Assembly (NCBI RefSeq): GCF_023065955.2
Contig: NW_026622930.1
Span: 16,345,449 to 16,409,448, forward strand
Reading direction: 5' to 3'
Source: Ursus arctos
Lineage: Eukaryota; Chordata; Mammalia; Carnivora; Ursidae
DNA length: 64,000 nt
The position numbers and the translations under genes are program-made. Positions 10,809 to 23,122 of this stretch are shown here, piece by piece; within the stretch, counting starts at the first letter, position 1, and every line of letters starts with the position of its first letter. The notes below the pieces were generated by a model, which saw only the letters and a program-made list of their open reading frames with translations, was not told the origin of the DNA and made no database searches.

Positions 10809-13024
10809 TTGAAAAGCGAATCTGCCTCCCAGAAAATACTTGAGTTTTGTTAGAGCCAGTCAATATGTAATGGATTTCTTTTTCCTTCCATTTCTATAAA
10901 AGGAAAAGTTTTACTTTAATTATCTATTTATATATAGTTAACATTTAACATAATTCTGAAATATATTTAGTTCTAACAAACTCTTGAATAATGTAAAAAA
11001 CATGTTAATCTGGATTTTTGTTTAATTCCTAAAAACAATTACTTTGCCACTAAAGTGATTCAGATCCATGCAATTCCTCAGGTTTCAGATATTAATTCAC
11101 ATTTAAGATTTCCTAATTAGACTCAAAAAGATCTTGAGACACAATAGCTCCTCAACGAATGTTAAAATATGAAAGAATCAATAAATTATCTACCCAAATC
11201 TCAGAAGATCTTCTTTGAACTCCTTTCTAGAATTTATAGTGTCAGGTAACCCTTGTACTACTCAGTCTGCAAGTACATTTTTCTACTTTACAAGATTTGT
11301 AACATAAGGGGATATGAAATATGATTGAGAAAAAAGAAGTGGAGTCTTAGGGGCACAGAGAACCTGAGTGAATACTCTCAGAACACTCAGCTGCTCTGTA
11401 ACATGGCTAAGACCTGGCGTTTTTATTAGTATTTTCTCATATTTATTTGGCCTCATTTTGTCCCCTGGATTGGAATCTCAGTAAAGCAAGAACATGCTCA
11501 CTTATTTTTACTCTCGCCACCATTACTTTGCGCTAAGTGGCAATGAGTTGCATAAATACCTCTTAGTTGACTGAGTCATACTAACATAGCACCTCGATTA
11601 TTATTATAAAAAAGATATTCATTCTGATTCAATATTCGAATGATTCTATATTCAAATATGTTTCTTACTATGAAGTAATAGAAATAGAATTATCTTCTTT
11701 CTCAAATGGACCTCCTTTGCCTGTGTTTCCCATCTTTGAAAAGTTCACCATCACTATCTACCTCATTGTGCAAGCCAGGAACTTGGGTATAACTTTTGGG
11801 AGACAAGTACCAGAGGGATTCTGTGGTGTTGGCAATATTCCATTCCTGGTGGATGGTTATATCAGTGTCGTCACTATGAGAATCCATAGAGCTGTGCCTT
11901 AGATTGATTCACTTTTCTGGATATGTCTTGTACTTAAATAGAAATGTTTCAAACATTATTTTTCTGAAAAACACATTCTGATACCACGGCCCACACCCCA
12001 ACTTCAGGTTTATATGACCCATGGGAGGTATAAGTATACAGCAGGGAAGCCCAGGAAACCAGCAAGGCACAGTTAAAAGGATGAATTCAGAGTCCATGCT
12101 CTTGAATTTGTGAACTGACTCTCAGAGAAATGGTATCGCCTTGCCTAAATTATTTACTTTCTTCAACTTGCACTTTAGCTACACAAGAAGGACCTGCAAA
12201 ATAAATGAGAAAGCCTCAATATTCACACCTTACGATGTGAAAAAATAATCAGGTATTGATACTTTTATTCTACAAAACAGGATAAAAAGCCAAGCAAATA
12301 CAAATTATGTACAATGCTGCAGTGTTTTATTAGTTAGTATTCCTGTGCCATGGCCCATCTTACTCGTTTAGTTACATGTATTCCTTTGAAACAAGGCGTC
12401 TATGAGACATATTTTGTAGATTCATAAATAAGTAGCAAAACCACCAAACTCTTGTCAGTTTTACCAAAAACCGTAGGTGGTGATTTTCTTTGCATTCTTG
12501 AAAGAGAATCTGGAAAAAGGCGAGGTCACACTCATTTCAGCTACCTCCCACAAATATTTCTCATTAATTATCTCATTATATTTACATTTGTAAGTCTGCC
12601 AAAATGACAGTGTACACGTTTTATTTAATATAGTTCTTCCCTCCTCAATCATTTTTTTTTTTTCTCGTGGTAACGGATTTATTGATAAGACAAGAGAACT
12701 GATTATAATGGGAAATTGTTATTACAAAACAGATAACCTCAGTGATACATTTTGGCTTTTCAAAATTAACAGATAGTTCCCAAAATGATTCCCCAGTCTT
12801 CCTAGCTTTTCAAATGGAGTATTGAAGACTTATAAAACAATCACATTCTCACATATGATACCAGAGATATTAATAATTTGTTGTATCATCAGTAAGATAT
12901 AAAACAATACACTAGAGAAAGCTTTGATATGTTAAGGAACAGGTTGCTATTCACACATATATTTGCATATATATGAATATATTCTAAAATAAGTATGAGA
13001 ATATTGGGCAGATGGAGATAGCTG
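10809..13024. other. Unassigned stretch, no gene seen
   Basis: About 2.2 kb of AT-rich DNA. Overlapping opposite-strand frames at 11702-11902 have no recognisable similarity. A T run at about 12651-12663 may be the tail of an old minus-strand retroelement. No repeat was identified with confidence. Confidence 0.45.
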
Positions 13025-13242
13025 GGACCAGAGTAAATGGTCTAGGGCAGAGGCAGCATGGCTGTGGTTGTGTAAATACATTTGATCGGAACATGGCCAT
13101 GCTCATTCATATGCATACTGCCTGTGTTTTACACACTATACATCTTACATGTGGTTCATGTGTTGAGTAGCTGTGACAGTCTGTGACCACCCAAAACCCA
13201 AATTATTTACCATCTGGCCCTTTTATACAAAAAGTTAGTCAG
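13025..13242 (+). mobile_element. hAT-type MER element (subfamily not assigned)
   Basis: Landmarks are 'ggaacatggccatgctcatt', 'gttgagtagctgtgacagtc' and 'atttaccatctggccctttt'. They belong to a common mammalian non-autonomous hAT family whose end reads roughly as 'aaagtttgccaacccctg'. A second copy of the family is at 58848-59090. Family recognition is from memory and the name is left open. Confidence 0.65.
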
Positions 13243-13257
13243 TTCCTGATTCAGACC

Positions 13258-13443
13258 AGTGGTTTTCAAAGTGTGGTCCCCAGATCAATAGTATCATTAT
13301 AAGCTAGGAACTTGTGAGAAATGCAAATTCTTAGGCTCTGCCTAAAACCTACTGAATCAATTACTCTGAGGGAGAGGCCCTGCAGTCTGTGTTTTAACAA
13401 GGCTTACAGTGGATTCAGATTCATGGTAATGTTTGAGAACTGC
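13258..13443 (+). mobile_element. MER5A (hAT-Charlie non-autonomous transposon)
   Basis: Nearly full-length copy: 'cagtggttttcaaagtgtgg' at the left, then 'tgtgagaaatgcaaattctt', 'cctactgaatcaattactct', 'gtctgtgttttaacaaggct' and the right end 'gtttgagaactgctg'. The terminal inverted repeats are visible. It lies 15 bp from another hAT-type element. Confidence 0.9.
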
Positions 13444-13649
13444 TGCTTCAAAGTAAACACGTTTAAGAAAAGGGCAAAGCAGCCAAGTCAGTGATAGATC
13501 AGGTTCCATGACACTGACCAACCACCACACACAGCTGATATCAATTACCTTTGCTGGGTCAGGAATTATTAATGAATGAAAAATTAGCTGCAACTGAGAA
13601 TTAATGTATGACACAAATCTGGCTATTCTTCACACTTCCGAACCTAATG

Positions 13650-13996
13650 CAAACCACCATTTTCTCTGGCCCAGGTCACTGCAAAAAGCGCCTAACTGGT
13701 TTTTTCAACCTTTCCTCTAGATAACAGTACAGTGGCCTTTTTGAAAAGTAAGTCAGCCCTACTCAAAATCCCTTAAAGACAGTTCATAATAACAAGAACA
13801 TCAAAATACAATTCTCTTTATAGTTTCTTCACATTCTAGCCAAGCTATGGCTGGTTGTTCGCTCTAATGGGAATGCTCTTCTCAAGGGTATCTTTCCTAT
13901 GGTATCTCAAAGATCTATCCTCCTGACATGCTGAGCTCTTCTCTCATGCCTCTTCCACATAAAAATCTTTCCTAACCACCTTATCTAAAACAGCGA
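13650..13996 (+). repeat. L2 fragment
   Basis: Matches the L2 3' region in general layout: 'aatgggaatgctcttctcaa', 'tcctgacatgctgagctctt' and 'tttcctaaccaccttatcta', with repeated CT-rich phrases. It is heavily diverged. Confidence 0.6.
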
Positions 13997-14085
13997 ACAC
14001 TTTAAATGGATGGACCACATGGTGTGTGAATTATATCTCAGTGTATCTGTTAAAAAAAAAAAAAAACAACAAAACAAAACCAAAA
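13997..14085 (+). mobile_element. L1 3' tail fragment
   Basis: 'cactttaaatggatggacca' and 'gtgtgaattatatctcagtg', followed by an A run, is a typical L1 3' UTR end and poly(A) tail. Confidence 0.75.
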
Positions 14086-15584
14086 GGGGAATGCTTCTTA
14101 TGCTATCCAGTGTCACATGTGATTATGTTCATATCCATACCATAAAATTAAACAACATGTGAAATGTTCATACCATGGTCCCTGGATTTTAGGAAGGGCC
14201 CAAATTATTCACTATTATATCATATGTTGTTATATATATTTTTGTATTATTATATTATTACACGATATATACTATTATAACTACCATATGATCATATTTT
14301 ATGATCACTTGATGCCAGACGTCTTTAAGCTGAATCCTAGAAGAGATACTGTTGTTTAAGAGGTTACTTAAATAGAAATAGGGAAAGAGATCAAACTGAG
14401 TTGGCAGCAAGTATCAAAATACATATTTAAAATGGCCCATCAATTTAAAAATGAGACAATGCACTTTCAGTTTGCTGAGACATTTTAGGTCAGCCATTTT
14501 AGATTTAGAACAGAAGGATATAATTTATTCAATATCCTTTGGTTATAACCTGTCTTACAAAATATTTGGATCCCCTCAATCTTCCATGCCGCAACAACAC
14601 TCCCCCCAATCCCAACTCATGCGTGTGCCATTATCCTTTGTAAGCATACTTCATTCTTCATTATCAACAATTTTGAATAACCATAAGTGTGGACTCATTT
14701 TCATAAGAAAGAGGTCTAATTTAAAGTAAAATACTAGTGTGATATTATTATCCTTCAAGTGTCTCGTGTTGAACAAGTGTTTTATTTTTAATGCTTTATT
14801 ACTCTTATTCTTAGAGATGGGTAGTGAATTTCTCATAATCACTTAGAAAAGCACAATGAGTTTTGTTAGGTTGGTGCCCCTTTTCTCTGGTACCCTGAAA
14901 TTACTGAAGTTTTACTCCACACTGAAGTCGCTATTGTATAATTTAACTGCTTCCATATTACTGTCAGGAAAGGAAAATATAGGATGTAGTTGAAATCCCA
15001 ATAAATGCAGTTATCTTGAAAAAAATATAAAGTACTGAAGTTGTAAGACTGCCTTTATAAGCTTAAAAATGGATCTCATCCTGAGGATGGCTTTTCAGAA
15101 AGACAGGCTCACATTTGTCAATTAAAGACTTGCCTACGTTCAAACAGCAACTCAATGACAAATCTGGAGACAGATGTCAGGAACTGCCTCCTGTCTCCAA
15201 CATGGTCTGTTTAGTTCTATTTCCTGTTGTCATTAGTATTGTATTCTGATACTCTTATGTTTATCAGGAGTAAGCAGAAATATTAGAAAAAGACCACATT
15301 TAAATATCACAGTAAAATCAGCAATAAAGAGGTGGCGGACAATAGCTTTTGAGGGACATAAGAAAAACTAAAGAAAGCATGACAATGTGACTTTGGGATT
15401 TATCCCACCAGCATAATCATCAAGATCTTTGAGCCAGTAGTGGTGCATTCATCCAACAAACAAAAATATGTCTTACCACATTCCCCAAAGTCATCTCATT
15501 AAAGAAAATTGTACCATTGTCACAAGAAATATTGACTATTTTGCTTAGCACTTTCTCTATATTATCTCATGGAATTCTTATAAC

Positions 15585-15587
<3 letters not shown>
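14086..15587. other. Unassigned, with a possible weak MIR
   Basis: AT-rich DNA with a TA-rich patch around 14220-14290. The 15095-15225 part ('aagacttgcctacgttcaaa') may be an old minus-strand MIR but is too diverged to call. No gene was seen. Confidence 0.4.
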
Positions 15588-15633
<46 letters not shown>

Positions 15634-15697
15634 CACATATATATGTATATATATATATATGTATATATATATATGCATACATATGTATATATATGCA
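15588..15697. repeat. (TA)n microsatellite with palindromic variants
   Basis: About 110 bp of TA dinucleotides interrupted by TACATA, TGTATA and TGCATA units. It is largely self-complementary. The frames translated through it on both strands (Ile/Tyr repeats) are artefacts. Confidence 0.97.
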
Positions 15698-16799
15698 TCA
15701 TCCTGTTCAACAAGAGCAAAAGGGAGTAAAGTAACTTACAAGACTCCATTCTTACTAAGTAGAGGAGCTACAGCTAATGTGCAGTTCTGCCTGACTCCTA
15801 ATTTCTTGTTCATAGTTATTCAGTGATGCCATGTTTCCAATAGTCTTAGGGGGCCTGTAATGATTAAAAACATAAAGCAAAACAAAGATCCAAAACCCAA
15901 AATAGAAGCCTAGCCTCATTCTTCAGCACAGTTTGCCAGCATATCTCTGGAGATTCTTGGTGTTGGAAATTCTGAAAATGTCAGTAACTGATGATTCTTT
16001 TTTATGTACAAGCTATTGTGGGGAGTGAATGACTAGAAGAACAAGCAGATAAATGGAACATTTAGACTGCATTTACATGGAGATCATAAAGAACACGATC
16101 ACTTTATTGGACAAACATAAGAGGACAAAAAGAAGCCTGTAGATGTAATTTCGTTTCAAAGTCATTGTATTTAACCCGATACCAACATGACTGCCTTTCA
16201 TTTCCTGGTGTGCGGAGAGAATAACCAAATGAAATGAGTGAGTTCTTAAAAACCACACAGCATATTGGTGGGGAAAAGCTGGTAATATGGGAAATAGCTA
16301 AGAATATTTTGAGTCTACCCGTTCGTAAAGAAAAATAAGAGGGTATAAACTATTGTTTGAGGTAAAAGTTCTCTGAATGATACATGTTTTTGATCCTCTA
16401 GGCAGTTGATAAAACTAAACACGTTTTCAGTATGATGGAAACTTCAGTCTATTTTTGTAAAGAGCAAACACTGACTGAGGCTTGGTCTTGCCTTCTTCCC
16501 TGACTCCCTTACATCACATGGACATCGGTAGACAAAGGCTGAAGTGCAGTGCATGGCGCTGTGGGTACAACGGCTGCCGTGACCTAAACTCCTAATCTTT
16601 CTTGGTTAACTCTGTAATCCTGCCAGTGGAGGAGGAAAGTGTCAGCATTTTCAGTTTTGCATATATCAACAATTGAACTAGAACAATTGTTGGCTCAAAA
16701 AGTACAGAAAGTTTAGTTTGCGTGAATATATATGCAACCCCACATCAACATGCGTGTAAAATCCCAGAATGACGGCGAGATAGAAAGGGAAGGAGAGCC
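15698..16799. other. Unassigned interval
   Basis: No gene or repeat was recognised. The 16490-16640 part is slightly richer in GC and CpG than its surroundings. Confidence 0.45.
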
Positions 16800-16950
16800 G
16801 GACTTGCATACCAGTTATGAATTTGCAATCTGTGTAAACTTAGACAAGTGACTTCCTTCTCTGGCTTCACTTTCCAATTCTCTAAATTGGCCTTGATAAT
16901 CAAAAGCATGTAGGAGTTTTGCTTTGGGGATTATATAAATTCTATATATA
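16800..16950 (+). repeat. MIR fragment
   Basis: 'tgtgtaaacttagacaagtg', 'ctggcttcactttccaattc' and 'ggggattatataaattc' follow the MIR core in order. It is quite diverged. Confidence 0.55.
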
Positions 16951-17249
16951 GACAAAAGGACCATCACTGTCTGCCGTATAGTTCATCTTCTCATAGATCA
17001 CCGGGACAAAAGATATGCCTCCAAAGTGCTAATGACTTTCACTTCATGCCCTGTAGATTCATTGCTGGCCCTTCCTTCCTCCTTTTCATTTCACTTTATT
17101 ATTTTTTCTTGGTATTGTGATGCAATCATTAACTAATTTTTACACTAGACTAAGAGGTCCAGGGGTCTAAGGGGTCAAATGTTCCCTAATGTCAAAAATA
17201 AATGATACTGTGAAGTGTGAATGGGGTTTAAAAATTCCCCCAATACCTC

Positions 17250-17326
17250 TTCTCTCTCTCTCTCTCTTTCTCTCCATAGACAGATAAATGATGGATAGAT
17301 AGATTAGATAGAAAGATAGATAGCTT

Positions 17327-17372
<46 letters not shown>

Positions 17373-17400
17373 GATAGTAGAGGATATAGATATAGATATA
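17250..17400. repeat. (TC)n plus (GATA)n compound microsatellite
   Basis: A short (TC)n at about 17251-17276 is followed by imperfect and then perfect GATA/TAGA units at about 17285-17375. Its edge decays into TAGATA-like variants. Confidence 0.95.
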
Positions 17401-17539
17401 TGTATTTATTAAGAAAATGAAGAACTAACTATGGGAGAAAAGAAAGATTGACATAGAGAAAAAGAGAGACAAGAAGAGAGCCAAACTCTTTCATAGATCA
17501 CGGTACTAAACTGGCAACTGGAGAAACTATTCAGGAAGA

Positions 17540-18080
17540 GTTCGCAGTTGTATTGACAGCTGAACATATTCTGTGAGTTACCAGCACAGACACAATCACT
17601 GAATCATCGTGGCGCCCATTCTTTTCCCGCTCCCGCAGAGAGATGGGTGGATGGGTAATAGCAACTGCTCTCTCAGCGTGTTTCAGCCAGAAACTAGCAT
17701 TTGCTGCACTGCTGAAGCCTGGTGTGGGGATCTAACAGCTTGAGGGTGACGGCCAACCAGACTGCGTGCAAAGCCACTGCCTGGGGATAAATGAAGGGAG
17801 GCAACCACCTCAGTAGGAACACAGTCGTGGCAGCTTGCGCATCACAAACTGCATCACAACAGATGCAGGGGTAATTAAATTTGGGGTGGGGGCGCGCATA
17901 GTCACTTTCAAATTGGCTGTCAAATCCAAATGGAACAGTGTCAAAAGAGCTTCTGCCTGGCAGTCTGTGCCTGGGAGAGGATTTTATTCACAAGACCCAG
18001 AGGCTGAATTGCATTTAGCACCCAGCTCATGGATCCTGGGAACTGTTTGCTTAGTCACCTGCCTACTTTGCTAGAGTGCC
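17540..18080. other. GC-richer repeat-free interval (candidate conserved element)
   Basis: This 540-bp stretch keeps several CpGs ('gtggcgcccattc', 'gggggcgcgcatagtc') and is more GC-rich than the flanking DNA. It holds no repeat I recognise. A homeodomain-like site lies in 'aggggtaattaaatttgg'. The 79-codon frame at 17835-18074 has no recognisable similarity. It could be a regulatory element; the sequence alone does not prove it. Confidence 0.3.
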
Positions 18081-19476
18081 TGCTGTCTGCTAGGGGCTTT
18101 AGAAATTGACAAAGTCTTTTGACAACCGAGATTACTTAAAAAAAAAAAAAAAAAAAGCAGTGAATGCATGCTAGTGATACATATATTTTGCCTTGCATGG
18201 CCACAGACGTTGTCACTGATTAGTCTAGAAAAACAGTGGTTATTCTTAGGACCTGTATTGGGACAGTCCCCAGGATACAGGTGCAGATTCAGAGCAATGA
18301 GGTAACTCACCACTGAGAAGAAATACTTTTGCTCCCATGGTCTTTAAACTGTATATACTATACTGGTTCTTATATTAATTCCTTTTTTAATAACTTTGCC
18401 ACCAATAGATTTTAATGATCCAAAGTAATACCCCAGAGCAAGCATTTACAGGAGAAACTCAAGGATGGAATTTCCTATTGCTCTCTGCTCGGTGAGCTTT
18501 GACAATAAGCATACTACAAGAAATACTAAACATTCTCTTCATTATCATTCTCATTCCAAATCGGCAGAAAGCCAGCAGTAGATGATGTTCCACTTCAATT
18601 CCTAACGTTTGTGTGGAATAATATTTGTAATAAATCTAATAATCATCCTTGCTCTGATAATTCACTGCCTGAAAAATAAAGTTCCCCAAGGTTCTGAAAG
18701 CCAGTAAATCCTAGGTGGAAAATTATCTCATTAATTCTGAGCCTGAGTCTCCATGACACAAATGTTTGCAGGATCTACTTTATAGTCTGGACACTCCTGG
18801 AACCTCCCATGGATGCTGAGCTTCCCTCCCCTTTCACCTCCTTTTCGTTTTTCACTGACCTCAGAAATGTGCTGGCCCACGCACATGTACACACCCGAGC
18901 AAGTGATATTAAAACATAAGGAAGGGCTCAATATGGACCTCAAAACTAACTGCTAAGAAATTAAAAATCATGGAAAGCTCTATCTGGTATGAAATACACA
19001 AGCATTAACACAATAGAAAAAATAATATATTAGCATCCAGGGCCAATTATTCAAATAGAATCAATTTTGTGATTTCATGGTATTCAAGAGTAAGTTCTGA
19101 TCCAAAAATTCTTTCCTCATTTGATGATCATTGGTACCTGACTCATTTAAATGAGAACTGGGTTTTATGCAAATATAACTGAGAGCTGCATTTATGGGCT
19201 TGGCTAGATGTTTACTGAATATTTAACTACACAGTGTGAGATGCTATAAAAGAGGTGTATAAGGTACAGCCCTTGGTTAAGACCAGTCCACAATCCTTTT
19301 GAAAAGAGAAGGCTCACACCCAAAAAAGTGAATAACAATGCAAAGCAGAGAATGATCAAGGGTTAAAACTGAATCCTATAAAAATGAATAGGACTTAGCT
19401 TTTGTGATGAGCTGCCATTTTTAAGTATTGTAGAACCCATTCTAGGAAACCAAGAATACCTTTAAGCCAATTATAG
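18081..19476. other. Unassigned interval
   Basis: AT-rich DNA with an A run at about 18139-18156. No gene or family was recognised. Confidence 0.45.
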
Positions 19477-19543
19477 GGTTTAATGGTATCCATAATGGTT
19501 TAAAGGTATCCATAATGGTTTATGGTTTAAAGATATCCATAAG
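19476..19543. repeat. Short minisatellite, about 20-bp unit, 3 copies
   Basis: The unit 'ggtttaatggtatccataat' is followed by 'ggtttaaaggtatccataat' and then a third diverged copy with a small internal duplication ('ggtttatggtttaaagatat'). It is a local tandem duplication. Confidence 0.85.
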
Positions 19544-19583
19544 GACAGAACTGGGAACAAAAAAGTTACCCCAAAGCCCAAAA

Positions 19584-19585
19584 AA

Positions 19586-19639
<54 letters not shown>

Positions 19640-19640
19640 C
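19584..19640. repeat. (TATC)n microsatellite
   Basis: About 13 uninterrupted TATC units. Confidence 0.97.
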
Positions 19641-20004
19641 CAGGGCCTATGGCCACTCTATTTATAAAGAGGAAAAACCCAGGAGGATGCTTGAGAAATT
19701 GTTTAAATTTGATAAAGACAAGAGGCTAGAACATACTTAGCTTTGGTAGAATTGTGTAGAATTGTGTTTGGGGTTTGTGGTCAGTGAAGAGAGCCACGAG
19801 TAATTTCACAGAACATAGCTGGAACAGGATATTTAAGAAAAAAGCTATAGAGCTGTAGTCCCATAAACAGGGGGGTCCATTGATGACTGGGGGCCAGATG
19901 TGTTAAGAGAATGAAGGGATCTGCAGTTGCTATAATGAGAAGCAGAGCACCAACCAGGAAAGAGAGTCCTATGCAGTACACTGCAAGCAAGCAGTGTCTT
20001 ATTT

Positions 20005-20165
20005 GTAATTTTTTAATTCTTTTTAAAAAATTGAGGTATAAATGACATATGACATATTCATTTTAGATGTATAATACAGTGATTTGATATTTGTACATAC
20101 CACCAAATTATCACCCCAGTAAGTCTAATTAACATCTGTCACCAACAAAGTTACACAAATTTACT
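20005..20165 (-). mobile_element. L1 3' UTR fragment, minus strand
   Basis: 'aaaaattgaggtataaatga', 'gtataatacagtgatttgat' and 'aacatctgtcaccaacaaag' match the reverse strand of an L1MA/L1MB-type 3' end. Confidence 0.75.
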
Positions 20166-20810
20166 AGCAGTCTTAAACTGGAAATATACTCCAAAATGGA
20201 GGAATCTTTTATCAGTGCTTCAAGTAAGTTTGATCATTTTAGCCAATTCTTTAGAGCTGACTACATTGAGCAAACCACTTCAGTGGTTTTCTGGTGGATT
20301 TAGGGCATACGATAAGCAATCCTGGGTCCACAGATGATCTACAACAACCAAGAAAAGGAGAATTCCAAGAAGGCAAAAGACCATTTAATGAAGTGACCTA
20401 CAAATTCTGAAGCAAATTTCATCTGTTTCCCAGCAATGGCCAGCTTGGAGCAGAATTCTGGTTAGAATAGCTGTTAGAATCATTAGACACAGTTCAAGAC
20501 AGAAGAATGTGGATGCCTCTCTACTATATAAAAGGAATACAAATAATTCAAGGGGTAGTTAATGAAAATACTCCCACAGAAGCATGTAGAGAGCAAACTA
20601 TAATTTAAATCACAGTGGAAAGAACATGCCTTTGAAACTTTAGATAATTAATTTTATGAGTCAACCGTTATTGAATTCCTATAATGTTCTGGGTTCTTGC
20701 TAGTTTTCTCAGAACCTGAATTGGATGTGGCCTATGTGCAATGTTCATGCTAATAATATATGTCAGCAGTAAGCTGCATTATACTCCTGGAGTATTCAGC
20801 AGAAGTATGA
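20166..20810. other. Unassigned interval
   Basis: No gene or repeat was recognised. Confidence 0.45.
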
Positions 20811-20821
20811 GTAAAAAAAAA

Positions 20822-20879
<58 letters not shown>

Positions 20880-20925
20880 GTTATATAATGTTAATTATAT
20901 TATATTATTAATATACATATATAAG
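20811..20925. repeat. (TA)n(CA)n compound microsatellite
   Basis: An A run leads into (TA)n and then (CA)n of about 16 units, followed by decayed TA-rich DNA. Confidence 0.96.
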
Positions 20926-21028
20926 CATTCACCTCCTTCATCTCTGGTCTAACTCTACGCAGACACTGAAGCAGTTTTTCCATGTAACCTATTCTTTCCA
21001 TCTATCTACATCTTATCTGCATCAACTT

Positions 21029-21253
21029 AATACAGCAGTTCTCAAAATGTGTCCCTGCTTAGCATCATCAGCAACACCTAGGAACCTGAGATTTTTTTCT
21101 TATTGTCACTATGGGAAGAAGTGCAATTGGCATTTGCCCAGTAGAGTCCAGTGATGCTTCTAAACACCTGACAATGAGCAGGATGCCCTCCCCAGCCCAA
21201 CAAAGAATTACTCAGCCCCGGATATCGATAGTGCTGAAATTGAGAAACCCCGG
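21029..21253 (+). mobile_element. Chimeric hAT element: MER5A-like head, MER20-like body
   Basis: The first 60 bp ('gttctcaaaatgtgtcccTg', 'catcatcagcaacacctagg') read as the MER5A left end. From about 21090 on, 'ttattgtcactatgggaaga', 'ccagtgatgcttctaaacac', 'caacaaagaattactcagcc' and 'gatagtgctgaaattgagaa' read as MER20. Both are hAT-Charlie non-autonomous elements. A related MER20 copy lies at 22942-23122 in the opposite orientation. Confidence 0.75.
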
Positions 21254-22941
21254 TATAATCTACACTGCTTAGTGCAGAACTAAGCATATATATGGGGCTA
21301 AATATATTAGCACCTTTAATTTAAAATGTCTCGTTATAAAAGGACCCAGAATTCACCCTAGAGGCTTCTCTTGGTAAAAACTGGATCTGTTCAAATGCAA
21401 AACAATAATGAAAAAAAAAACACGTATGGATTTGAGACCAATTATCTTTCTTAGCAGCCTTTCATGCTTATGGCTAAACATTGCCCAGAGAGAGGACGAG
21501 GAGACCCGATACTACAGGAAGGTTCACTCGCCAGCACACCCAATTCCTCTCAGGGTTACAGTGAGAGGATAACATCATTGTCCTCAACAACAGCCACGTC
21601 TACCTGTCTTCAAATGAATGAAAAGGACGAGTCATGCTGATTGCTATCAGGACTTCCCCCACCTGCAGCCCCGTGGGGAAACCTGTGTATTCCAGCACTA
21701 ACTCCTTAAATCCACTTGGTAGAAAGAGACACCTAATTCTACTTTAAGACATTTTCAGATCTTAGCTTTAAGAAGAGCCTGTTTTCTTACAAAAAAAAAA
21801 CAACGAAGAAAAGAACCGTGAGAGGGTGTCACTGTCACGTGTCCGCTGTGAAGCTGCAGAGACCTATCTGACGGAAGCGAGGGTATCTACATCAATAGCA
21901 GTGTCTTTATCTGTATCTATCTACATGGAGAGAGAGACGGCGACAAAGATACTTCTCCTCTTGGAGGTATTAAAATGCATAAACAACCTCTGAAGACCCT
22001 ACTTTTACAAAACAGGAAAAAACGCTTTGCCATAATGACTTGAAATTCCCCTATTTTTGTCTTTTGGCGACAGATGTTTTTAATAAATCAAGGACCTAGC
22101 TTTTCCACTTCTCATCACTTCCTCATTGTTTTAGGTGATCTCCTTTCAGGAAGGCATGTGTTGCAGTAAATGTATCATTATCCTCTGCTCATCCCTGTGC
22201 CAATGCGCCTACATTTCCTTGTGGCAATTTATCCTGAAGTATCTCCATCAACCAACCTCTACTAACTCCATTGGGAAGGGAGGGTTTCTATTGTTATTAC
22301 ATAAAGTGTTTTATTTATTATGAATCTTTTCCATGGGTTTCATTTTTCCATGTGGCAGAGTCTCCTTATGGAGTAAATACACGCAGTGGAATAATGGTAG
22401 ACCACATCAGACTAAAAACCACAACATGGGGCAGAGAGGAGAGAAAGCCTGCCACAATTTTAAAAGGAAAGAAGAACCTGTTCAGGCAAGTTCCAATTTG
22501 AATAGTATTGCACAATTGTTACACAAAGTAATTCTGCCAAGGTACTATCTGTAGTTCCTTTTGGACCTCTTCAACCCCACAGTCCATTACGAATGGAACA
22601 TCAGGTCTAGGAGGGACATCCTGATGGCCTTTGGACTGTACGTGACCAAAATCCAGATACCGTTTCTTCAAGTGACACATCATATGAATGCAAATGCCAT
22701 ATTAGACTTTCAAATCCCATGATAATGTGACCAACAAATCAGAGTCCTGTGAAGGATGCCAAAGTCGATTCCCACTTTCTGTAAGCGCCTTACACCTCTA
22801 TTTGCTCACAGAGCACTTGCAACCTCTTCCTTTTGAAGAGACTTTGATCATGAGACGCACAATCATCCAGGCAGGAAGGGCACGTTTTAGTGCTACCACT
22901 GAGTCAAAATGTCTTGATTTCTAGGAAGTTTGTTCACTCGT
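21254..22941. other. Unassigned interval with CpG-containing patches
   Basis: No gene was recognised. The 21460-21900 part is CpG-richer than average and includes a CACGTG E-box at about 21836 ('tgtcacgtgtccgctg'). It could be regulatory. The overlapping plus-strand frames at 22135-22554 show no recognisable domains. Confidence 0.35.
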
Positions 22942-23122
22942 GAGGTTTTTCAGCGTCCAAGCCGCTGACAGTTTGCATGCTGTGCCTTGTAGGACATTTA
23001 GCAGGATCCCTGGACTCTACCTACCAGATACCAGTAGATAGCATCTCCCCAGTTATGATGACCAAGATATCCGTAGATATTGCCAAATATCTCCTGGGGG
23101 ACAGAGGCCTCCCAGACTGAGA
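22942..23122 (-). mobile_element. MER20 (hAT-Charlie), minus strand
   Basis: The reverse-strand MER20 body is clear: 'ccttgtaggacatttagcag', 'gatccctggactctacctac', 'gatattgccaaatatctcct' and 'gggggacagaggcctccca'. The part near 22942-22985 ('aggtttttcagcgtcc') fits the element's end with an internal deletion. Confidence 0.8.

Noticed and set aside
14860..14885. 'gttaggttggtgcccc', resembling the end of a MADE1/mariner element
   Set aside because: Only about a dozen bases match, with no second inverted end nearby.
15517..15749. Ile/Tyr-repeat frames on both strands
   Set aside because: Both are produced by the TA microsatellite.
17285..17375. Possible CRISPR-like regular repeat array
   Set aside because: Units are 4 bp without spacers; it is a GATA microsatellite in a mammalian genome.
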